DNA of 54,995 bases from the NCBI GenBank assembly GCA_964616545.1, contig CAZTUA010000035.1:1-54995 (forward strand). Direction: 5' to 3'. Shown here piece by piece: positions 49,002 through 54,995 of the stretch. Origin of the DNA: JAQVEM01 sp964616545. GTDB lineage: Bacteria; Actinomycetota; Humimicrobiia; Humimicrobiales; Humimicrobiaceae. The position numbers and the translations under genes were made by a program. Numbering within the stretch: position 1 is the stretch's first letter; each line of letters opens with the position of its first letter. The notes under the pieces are model-generated. The model saw only the letters and a program-made list of their open reading frames with translations, did no database searches and was not told the origin of the DNA.

Positions 49002-50225
49002 ATGAGAGACATAGATTTATTTACAGAATTTTCACAGAAGGCAGGAACTGAAATCGACCCGAAGGATATAAAGATAGATGATACTACATTAAGGGATGGT
49101 GAGCAGACTGCGGGTGTTGTATTCGCAAATGAAGAAAAAATACATATAGCAAAGATGCTGGATAAGATAGGCGTCCACCAGATAGAGTCAGGGATACCGG
49201 CAATGGGAGGAGATGAGAAGGCGGCAATAAAAAAGATTGCCTCGCTCGGACTCGGCTGCAGCATACTGGGATGGAACCGTGCTGTTAAATCAGATATAGA
49301 TGCTTCAGTAGAATGCGGGGTTGATGCTGTTGCTATTTCCATATCTTCTTCTGATATACACATTGAACATAAACTAAGAAAAAGCAGAGAGTGGGTTCTG
49401 GAAAGCGTTAAAACATGCGTGGATTATGCAAAAGGGTTTAATCTTTATGTTTCGGTAAATGCAGAAGATGCTTCACGCTCTGATATGGAATTTTTGCTAT
49501 CATTTGCCAGAACAGCAAGAGATGCCGGAGCAGACAGGCTGAGATACTGTGACACTCTTGGTATTCTCGACCCTTTTGAAACTTTTATCAGGGTAAAAAA
49601 TATAATTGATATTATCGGAATAGATGTAGAGATGCACACACATAATGATTTCGGGATGGCCATTGCAAACGCAATAGCAGGCATCAAAGCAGGTGCAACT
49701 TATGTTAACACTACTATTAACGGTCTTGGTGAAAGAGCGGGGAATGCTGCATTTGAGGAGCTTGTTATGGCCCTGAAATATATAGAAGGTGTGGATATGG
49801 GTTTCAATACTGCTCACCTCAGGTCGCTGTCTGAGTATGTTGCAAAGGCCTCGGGCAGAGTCCTTCCTGCCTGGAAACCAATTGTTGGCGGAAATTTATT
49901 TGTTTACGAAGCAGAGAGCAAGGCCTCAGGTGTCATGGCGAATCCTAAAACTTATGAATTATTCAGTGAGGATGAAGTTGGGTTGGAGAGGAAGATAATA
50001 CTGGGCAAATATTCCGGGCCAAATACCATAGTCTACAAGTTAAATGAACTGGGTATAAAAATCAGCAGAAAAGAAGCCGAAGAGCTGGCAGAAATTATAA
50101 GGGATAAGACAACGGCTCTTAAGAGAGCTCTCTTTGATGGTGAAATCATTGAAACATACAAAGTATTTAAAAGTAAGTCAGCTAAGGGCAAAGCAGCAAA
50201 AACCGGTAAGAAGGGAGGAAAGTAA
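49002..50225 (+). CDS. Homocitrate/Re-citrate synthase family subunit A (metal-site-bearing)
   Basis: 407 residues from ATG 49002 (GAGAGG 8 bp upstream; a GTG at 48993 is less likely). A DRE-TIM barrel of the NifV type: TTLRDGEQTAG (Arg31, Asp32), GIPAMG, VEMHTHNDFGMA (metal ligands His212 and His214) and GLGERAGN (Asn248). The C-terminal part, normally HESGIHxDG and GKHSG, reads VYEAESKASG (301-310) and GKYSG (335-339), so the communication-domain histidines are gone. It should supply metal and acyl-acceptor chemistry while the paralogue encoded immediately downstream supplies the missing motifs. It condenses acetyl-CoA with a 2-oxo acid; oxaloacetate (Re-citrate synthase) or 2-oxoglutarate (homocitrate) are both possible. 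Confidence 0.9.
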   Translation: MRDIDLFTEFSQKAGTEIDPKDIKIDDTTLRDGEQTAGVVFANEEKIHIAKMLDKIGVHQIESGIPAMGGDEKAAIKKIASLGLGCSILGWNRAVKSDIDASVECGVDAVAISISSSDIHIEHKLRKSREWVLESVKTCVDYAKGFNLYVSVNAEDASRSDMEFLLSFARTARDAGADRLRYCDTLGILDPFETFIRVKNIIDIIGIDVEMHTHNDFGMAIANAIAGIKAGATYVNTTINGLGERAGNAAFEELVMALKYIEGVDMGFNTAHLRSLSEYVAKASGRVLPAWKPIVGGNLFVYEAESKASGVMANPKTYELFSEDEVGLERKIILGKYSGPNTIVYKLNELGIKISRKEAEELAEIIRDKTTALKRALFDGEIIETYKVFKSKSAKGKAAKTGKKGGK

Positions 50226-51397
50226 TGGCCAGAGCAAAGAGCAAAAGGCATATAAATATAATTGATACCACTCTAAGAAATGGAGAGCAGACTGCGGGAG
50301 TAGTTTTTTCCAAACATGAAAAAATCAGGATAACTAAATTGCTTGACGAGATAGGCATCCCGGAAATTGAAATAGGCACCCCTTCGCTGGGAGCCATTGA
50401 AAGGGATATAATTGGAGCAATCCTGGAGGACAGCCTTAATGCAAAATTATTTGTTTACTGTGAAGCTGAACCGCAGAATATAGAAATTGCAGCAAAATGC
50501 GGGGTAAAAAATGTGATCATTAACATTTCAACCTCTGACATACATATAAAAGAAAAATATAAGGAAAATAAAACATGGGTTATAAATAAACTCAGAGAAA
50601 CCATAAAAGTTGCAAGCCAGAAAGGATTGAACTTTATAGTCAGTGCCGAAGATGCAACGAGGAGCGAGCTCGGATTTCTGTTAAAGCTAATATCCATGGC
50701 CGAGAAGAAAGGTGCCTATAGATTCAGGATTTGTGACACCGTGAGCAGGCTGGACCCTTTCAGGACTTTCCTGTATGTGAGCACCATAACAAACGCTACC
50801 AGCCTTCCAGTAGAAGTGTACAATCATAATGATTTCGGAATGGCAACTGCCAATGGTATGGCAGCAATAAGAGGCGGTGCTTCGAGCCTTGTGGTCAGCG
50901 TTGGCGGACTCGGGGAAGGAACAGGAAATGCAGCAATGGAAGAAATCGTTATGGCTTTAAGATACCTGGAAAATATAGAGCTCGGAATAGAAACATCAAG
51001 ATTCAGAGAGATTACCGAGTATGTGGCAAGAGCCTCATCAAGGGCAGTTCCGGTCTGGAAAGCAATTGTTGGCACAAATATATTCGCCCATGAGTCGGGT
51101 ATACATGCAGACGGAGTTATAAAGAATCCAAAGAATTATGAAGTATTCAAGCCGAGTGAAGTCGGGCTGACCAGGCAGCTTGTAGTGGGAAAACACTCCG
51201 GCTCTCATACGATTTTACACAAGTTCAAGGAATTCAATATAGAACTCACAGATAAAGAGGCAAATGAAATACTGGCTATGGCAAGGGATATGTCCGTAGA
51301 TCTCAAGAGACCTCTTTTCGATAAAGAGCTTATGTATATATATAATGAATCAACTAATAAAAAGAAAAGCAATAAAGGACCTAAAAGCAAGGGATAG
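50225..51397 (+). CDS. Homocitrate/Re-citrate synthase family subunit B (metal site degenerate)
   Basis: 390 residues, starting in TAATG with one base shared with the upstream stop and GGGAGG as ribosome site. It is a full-length paralogue of the previous gene. The catalytic motif is TTLRNGEQTAG: the metal-ligand Asp is Asn19. The HxH motif reads VEVYNHNDFG, so the first His is Tyr199. In contrast the C-terminal FAHESGIHADG (His289, His294) and GKHSG (322-326) are perfect. In homodimeric relatives these come from the partner chain. It looks like a dedicated partner that lost its own metal site, not a pseudogene: length, frame and coupling are intact. Confidence 0.9.
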   Translation: MARAKSKRHINIIDTTLRNGEQTAGVVFSKHEKIRITKLLDEIGIPEIEIGTPSLGAIERDIIGAILEDSLNAKLFVYCEAEPQNIEIAAKCGVKNVIINISTSDIHIKEKYKENKTWVINKLRETIKVASQKGLNFIVSAEDATRSELGFLLKLISMAEKKGAYRFRICDTVSRLDPFRTFLYVSTITNATSLPVEVYNHNDFGMATANGMAAIRGGASSLVVSVGGLGEGTGNAAMEEIVMALRYLENIELGIETSRFREITEYVARASSRAVPVWKAIVGTNIFAHESGIHADGVIKNPKNYEVFKPSEVGLTRQLVVGKHSGSHTILHKFKEFNIELTDKEANEILAMARDMSVDLKRPLFDKELMYIYNESTNKKKSNKGPKSKG

Positions 51398-51412
51398 GAT
51401 TGGAGGGTTTAA

Positions 51413-52669
51413 TTGGGTAAGACAATTGCCGAAAAAATAATAGGTGAACATGCCGGAAGAGAGCTTAAAGCAGGCGATATTGCGGTGGTTGACGTAGATG
51501 TGGTTATGTCCCAGGATGGGACAGGCCCGCTGGCAGTTAGCCAGTTAAAAAAAATGGGTTTTGACGGAGTAAAAAAGCCTGAAAAATCAATATTTTTTAT
51601 TGACCATGCGGCGCCCAGTCCCGGTAGGGAGCTTTCCAATTCTCATAAAGTCCTGAGGAACTTCGCGGTGCAGACAGGAGCTGTAATAAGTGATGTCGGG
51701 AAGGGAATCTGCCATCAGATCCTTGTTGAATCATATGCCTGCCCGGGCGATATCGTTATCGGGGGAGATTCTCATACATGTACTTCGGGAGCACTTGGAG
51801 CTTTTGCAACCGGAATGGGATCCACGGATATAGCTGTGGGGTATGCTCTTGCAAAGACCTGGCTCATGGTTCCGCAGACGATAAAAATAAATTTTAACGG
51901 TAAGATAAATAAAGGAGTATTTGCAAAGGATTTAATTATTTATTTAATCGGAAAAATTACTTCAGACGGAGCAACATATAAATCTTTAGAATTTGGCGGT
52001 GAGCTTTTAGAAAAACTGAGCATAGATGACAGGTTTACAATATCTAATATGGCAGTTGAAGCCGGAGCAAAAACCGGTATCTTTCCGTCCGATAAAATTA
52101 CTCTGCAGTATTTAAAAAATCAGGGCAGGGAAAAATGTTTCAGGGAAATAAGTGCGGACAGAGATGCAGATTACGAGAAGTCTATCGACATCAATTGCTC
52201 GGTTATCGAACCTATGGTTTCCCAGCCGCATACCGTAGATAATGCTTTGCCTGTTAATTCTCTGGAGAAAATTAATATTAACCAGGTATTTATAGGAACC
52301 TGCACCAATGGGAGACTAAGCGATCTGAAAATAGCAGCCGGAATACTCCAGGGCAAAAAGATAGCCAGCGGTGTCAGGCTCATTGTTGTTCCGGCCTCAA
52401 AGGATATATATGCCAGTGCCCTAAAAGAAGGCATTATAGAAACACTGGTAGAAAGCGGCGCGGCGGTTCAATCTCCCGGCTGCGGTCCCTGTGTTGGCAT
52501 ACATCAGGGCGTGCTTGGTGACGGAGAGGTATGCCTTTCTACACAGAATAGAAATTTTAAGGGAAGAATGGGTAATCCAGAATCCTTTATCTATCTAAGT
52601 TCCCCGGCAACTGCTGCGTGGAGCGCAATTAAAGGTTATATAGCTGATCCAAGGGAGGTTCTGGGATAA
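51413..52669 (+). CDS. Aconitase-family dehydratase large subunit (LeuC/homoaconitase type)
   Basis: 418 residues from a TTG start with GGAGGG upstream. Substrate and cluster motifs: FIDHAAPSPGRELSNSH, GDSHTCTSGALGAFATGMGSTDIA, and the [4Fe-4S] ligands in FIGTCTNGR and SPGCGPCVG. Length matches the two-subunit isopropylmalate isomerase/homoaconitase large chain. Isomerises a 2-alkylmalate or citrate-type acid by dehydration and rehydration. Its partner small subunit overlaps by one base. Family alone cannot separate isopropylmalate, homocitrate or citrate as substrate. Confidence 0.93.
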   Translation: MGKTIAEKIIGEHAGRELKAGDIAVVDVDVVMSQDGTGPLAVSQLKKMGFDGVKKPEKSIFFIDHAAPSPGRELSNSHKVLRNFAVQTGAVISDVGKGICHQILVESYACPGDIVIGGDSHTCTSGALGAFATGMGSTDIAVGYALAKTWLMVPQTIKINFNGKINKGVFAKDLIIYLIGKITSDGATYKSLEFGGELLEKLSIDDRFTISNMAVEAGAKTGIFPSDKITLQYLKNQGREKCFREISADRDADYEKSIDINCSVIEPMVSQPHTVDNALPVNSLEKININQVFIGTCTNGRLSDLKIAAGILQGKKIASGVRLIVVPASKDIYASALKEGIIETLVESGAAVQSPGCGPCVGIHQGVLGDGEVCLSTQNRNFKGRMGNPESFIYLSSPATAAWSAIKGYIADPREVLG

Positions 52670-53190
52670 TGTCTGAGAATAAAAAAGATTCTAAAATTTT
52701 AACCGGAAGAAGTTTTAAATTCGGTGATGATATATCCACGGATTTAATTGCACCTGGGAGATATTTCCACCTGAGGTCAAACTTGCCCGAACTTGCGAAA
52801 CATGTCCTTGAAGATGCTGACCCTGAATTTGCCGGCAGGGTAAAGCAGGGAGATTTTGTTGTGGGCGGCAGGAACTTTGGTCTTGGTTCGAGCAGGGAAC
52901 ATGCTCCTACGATAATGAAAATTGCCGGTGTTGGTGCAGTTCTGGCAAAATCTTTTGCACGGATTTTTTTCAGGAACAGTATCAACATAGGGCTTCCGGT
53001 ATTGATATGCGATACCGATAAAATCAATGATGGCGATATTCTGGAAATAGATTTAAATGAAGGAATAATAAATAATAAAAACGGTAACATGAAAATAAAA
53101 TTTAATCCCTTACCGGAAGTAATGATAAAAATATTGAGTGACGGAGGGCTGGTAAGCCATATTGGTAAAAACAAGGAGTTTAATTTATGA
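52669..53190 (+). CDS. Aconitase-family dehydratase small subunit (LeuD/homoaconitase type)
   Basis: 173 residues, TAATG coupled to the large subunit. Swivel-domain motifs: FGDDISTDLIAPGRYFHL, the GGRNFGLGSSREHAP loop that binds the substrate, and AKSFARIFFRNSINIGLPVL. The specificity loop reads YFHLRSN, unlike both the YLRT of archaeal homoaconitase and the YLV-type of isopropylmalate isomerase, so the substrate is open. It overlaps the next gene by 4 bp (ATGA). Confidence 0.93.
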   Translation: MSENKKDSKILTGRSFKFGDDISTDLIAPGRYFHLRSNLPELAKHVLEDADPEFAGRVKQGDFVVGGRNFGLGSSREHAPTIMKIAGVGAVLAKSFARIFFRNSINIGLPVLICDTDKINDGDILEIDLNEGIINNKNGNMKIKFNPLPEVMIKILSDGGLVSHIGKNKEFNL

Positions 53191-54272
53191 GACATAAAAT
53201 AACTTTAATTCCCGGTGACGGCATAGGGCCGGAAATTACCGAAGCTACGGTTAAGGTAGTTGAGGCAACGGGAGTGGATATTGAATGGGATGTTGTAAAT
53301 GCAGGAGCGGATGTTTATGAGAAAGAGGGGAAAGTTCTTCCGGACAGGGTTATCGAATCTCTAAAGAAAAATAAAACGGGAATAAAGGGCCCGATAACCA
53401 CGCCTGTAGGAACCGGCTTCAGGAGCGTTAATGTTGCAATGAGAAAGCTATTTAACCTGTATGCCTGTGTGAGGCCATGCAAGAGCTACCCGGGGGTTAA
53501 AAGCAGATATACAGATATAGACCTTGTAATAATAAGGGAAAATACAGAGGACCTGTACGCAGGGGTTGAATTTGAAAAGGGAAAATCTGCCACCATTCAA
53601 TTGATTGATTTCATAAAAGAAAAAAAAGATGCAGCAATAAGAAAAGATAGCGGGATAAGCATTAAGCCGATTTCTGTTGAGGGGTCGGAAAATATAATTA
53701 AATTTGCTTTTGAATACGCCCGGAAAAATAACCGGAAAAAAGTTACAGGCGTTCACAAGGCCAATATAATGAAGTATTCCGACGGATTGTTTCTGGAAGT
53801 GTTTAAGAGAGTTGCATCAGAATACAGTGATATAGAATCAGAAGATAGAATTGTTGATAACATGTGTATGCAGCTTGTCCAGAAGCCGGAGCTCTACGAT
53901 GTTCTGGTTCTGCCAAATCTGTACGGTGATATATTATCGGACCTTGCGGCAGGACTGGTTGGAGGTCTTGGAGTAGCACCCGGAGGGAATATCGGAAAAG
54001 ATATTGCTCTTTTTGAGCCTACCCATGGAAGCGCTCCTAAATACAAGGGGCTAAATAAAGTGAATCCCACTGCAATGATGCTATCGGCAGTAATGATGCT
54101 CAGGAGTGTAGGAGAAGAAAAACGCGCAGATATACTGGAATCGGCTATTGCTGAAAATATCAGAGAGGGCAAGTATGTCACTTATGATTTAAAGCCGGAA
54201 AGAGATGACCCTGATGCCGTGGGAACTGCGGAATTTGCAGACGCGGTTGCTGAAAAAATAAGAAGGCTCTAA
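53187..54272 (+). CDS. Isocitrate dehydrogenase-like enzyme of the isocitrate/isopropylmalate family
   Basis: 361 residues. The substrate-recognition motif is RSVNVAMR (Ser80, Asn82, Arg86), the SxNxxxR of isocitrate dehydrogenases; Arg96 in ACVRP, Arg117 and Tyr124 in DLYAG complete the isocitrate set. Cofactor-site residues in HGSAPKYKGLNKVNP (Lys285, Tyr286, Val292) match the NADP-type pattern of E. coli Icd (Lys344, Tyr345, Val351). LPNLYGDILSDLAAGLVGGLG is the metal region. Predicted reaction: isocitrate (or homoisocitrate) to 2-oxoglutarate (or 2-oxoadipate) and CO2. Last gene of the operon. Confidence 0.92.
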   Translation: MRHKITLIPGDGIGPEITEATVKVVEATGVDIEWDVVNAGADVYEKEGKVLPDRVIESLKKNKTGIKGPITTPVGTGFRSVNVAMRKLFNLYACVRPCKSYPGVKSRYTDIDLVIIRENTEDLYAGVEFEKGKSATIQLIDFIKEKKDAAIRKDSGISIKPISVEGSENIIKFAFEYARKNNRKKVTGVHKANIMKYSDGLFLEVFKRVASEYSDIESEDRIVDNMCMQLVQKPELYDVLVLPNLYGDILSDLAAGLVGGLGVAPGGNIGKDIALFEPTHGSAPKYKGLNKVNPTAMMLSAVMMLRSVGEEKRADILESAIAENIREGKYVTYDLKPERDDPDAVGTAEFADAVAEKIRRL

Positions 54273-54371
54273 ATTAAAATACATCCTGTAATAGTGATCT
54301 TATTTAATCGTAAAAAATTTTTCTTACGGCTGGTTACCTGGCTGGATGATGGTCAGGTGTAGAGTTATGGA

Positions 54372-54797
54372 CTAATCAGGATACGCTCCGTTTTCGGTCA
54401 TTACGCCATTAACATAAGTTATATCATTATTGCCGCCATTCATTTTATCTACACCAAAACTTTTAAGAATATAACTGTTGCTGCCAGAAGAATACTGGTA
54501 AGGGGTTCCCCACGCATCATTTGCAGTAAAACTTTCCATAATTCCAGAAGCTATTAATGCATCAGGAAAATCATCTTCTGCAGGATAGGATTGATTTTCG
54601 GAAACATATATTTCAAGAGCTTTGGCCATATTATTCAATTCGGTTTTCGTAGCGGATTCCCTTGCCCTGTTTTTTACAATTGTGTAGCCGGGGATGGCAA
54701 TTGATGTTAGCATAGCAAGGATTACTATAACAACAAGAAGTTCAACCAGGGTAAAACCATTATTTCTTTTTAAAAGATTCTGGCCTGTAGTTTTCAT
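54372..54797 (-). CDS. Type II secretion/type IV pilus pseudopilin (GspG-like)
   Basis: 141 residues. The prepilin leader MKTTGQNLLKRNNG ends before the conserved FTLVELLVVIVILAMLTSIAIPGY helix, cut by prepilin peptidase at G/F with Glu5 of the mature chain. The body ALEIYVSENQSYPAEDDFPDALIASGI and DAWGTPYQYSSGSNSYILKSFGVD is typical of GspG major pseudopilins. It is on the opposite strand to the synthase operon. Other secretion genes would lie outside the window. Confidence 0.9.
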   Translation of the reverse strand: MKTTGQNLLKRNNGFTLVELLVVIVILAMLTSIAIPGYTIVKNRARESATKTELNNMAKALEIYVSENQSYPAEDDFPDALIASGIMESFTANDAWGTPYQYSSGSNSYILKSFGVDKMNGGNNDITYVNGVMTENGAYPD

Positions 54798-54995
54798 AGA
54801 TAATTATCTTTATTAAAATTGCGGATATATAAATAATATTTTTATTTCGTTATATTATACACGAAAATAATTGAATTAAACATTTTGCCGGCTGCAGGAT
54901 AGCGTAAAATTTTATGTGTAAAAATAATTTAAAAAAATAAATAAGAGGCGTATCCTTTCAAATAATAATTTTGTAAAAAACTAAAAGAAAGGAAT
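54798..54995. other. AT-rich right-edge intergenic stretch
   Basis: 198 bp upstream of the pseudopilin (minus) and probably of a plus-strand gene starting just past the window, since AAAGAAAGG near 54984-54993 looks like a ribosome site. No other signal is evident. Confidence 0.4.

Noticed and set aside
50225..51397. Reading the second synthase as a decaying pseudogene
   Set aside because: The frame is intact and full length, translation is coupled to the first gene, and the C-terminal motifs missing from the first gene are perfectly kept, which points to selection.
1..54995. CRISPR arrays, IS elements, rRNA and replication origin
   Set aside because: No regularly spaced repeats, transposase motifs, rRNA sequence or DnaA-box clusters were seen on reading the window.

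Overview
The window is about 55 kb of AT-rich (roughly 60-65% A+T by eye), densely coded bacterial chromosome with many short gene overlaps and Shine-Dalgarno sites. The block glmU, prs, rplY/ctc, pth, mfd, a PpiC-type lipoprotein, mazG, (pyk), an FtsB/DivIC protein, ppx/gppA and tRNA-Leu keeps the order familiar from Actinomycetota. In this genome pyruvate kinase and a Ktr potassium system sit where enolase usually lies, and enolase is about 18 kb upstream. With a cytosolic [NiFe] hydrogenase, MetF/MetV, a two-gene SUF-like Fe-S system and corrinoid salvage, this suggests an anaerobic, probably deep-branching, low-GC actinobacterial-type lineage using H2 and one-carbon (Wood-Ljungdahl-like) chemistry. 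That assignment is inferred from gene order and gene content only.

Layout. 1-2.0 kb holds a MacAB-like export system (minus strand, leaving the window). 2.3-5.4 kb holds enolase, an extended SDR and a steroid-5-alpha-reductase-like membrane protein. 5.7-10.1 kb is a cobalamin-riboswitch-controlled corrinoid uptake and adenosylation operon (btuF, btuC, btuD with an extra C-terminal domain, cobO). 10.2-25.9 kb carries a small Cys-rich protein, ogt and the housekeeping block, ending at tRNA-Leu(UAA). 25.9-29.0 kb is a very AT-rich insertion next to that tRNA with one large Mrr-type nuclease/P-loop NTPase gene that looks like anti-phage defence. 29-31.5 kb has a DUF4861 protein, a histone-H1-tailed protein and a PEBP protein. 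31.6-36.3 kb (minus) is an operon of hydrogenase small and large subunits, MetV, MetF and a hydrogenase maturation protease. 36.7-38.6 kb is archease-RtcB RNA repair. 38.7-40.4 kb (minus) is a minimal SufC/SufB-like pair. 40.5-46.5 kb is an arsenic-resistance region (arsR, Trx-type arsC, ArsP-like permease, thioredoxin-like protein, ACR3, a split permease, cupin, Cys-rich proteins, PadR). 46.7-48.6 kb is an SPFH protein and a BASS transporter that appears to start at ATT. 49-54.3 kb is a five-gene operon of two NifV-like synthases, aconitase-family large and small subunits, and an isocitrate-dehydrogenase-like enzyme. A type II pseudopilin gene ends the window.

Most interesting systems. (1) The two tandem full-length homocitrate/citrate-synthase-family proteins have complementary defects. 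The first keeps the metal site (RDGEQ, HTH) but lacks the C-terminal HESGIHADG and GKHSG motifs. The second keeps those motifs but has lost metal ligands (RNGEQ, YNH). They probably form an obligate heteromer with composite active sites, feeding an aconitase-like enzyme and an IDH-like enzyme with isocitrate-type substrate residues. (2) The hydrogenase-MetV-MetF operon has no Hdr, MvhD or Rnf component and its hydrogenase has no Tat leader, suggesting a cytosolic complex that reduces methylene-THF with H2.
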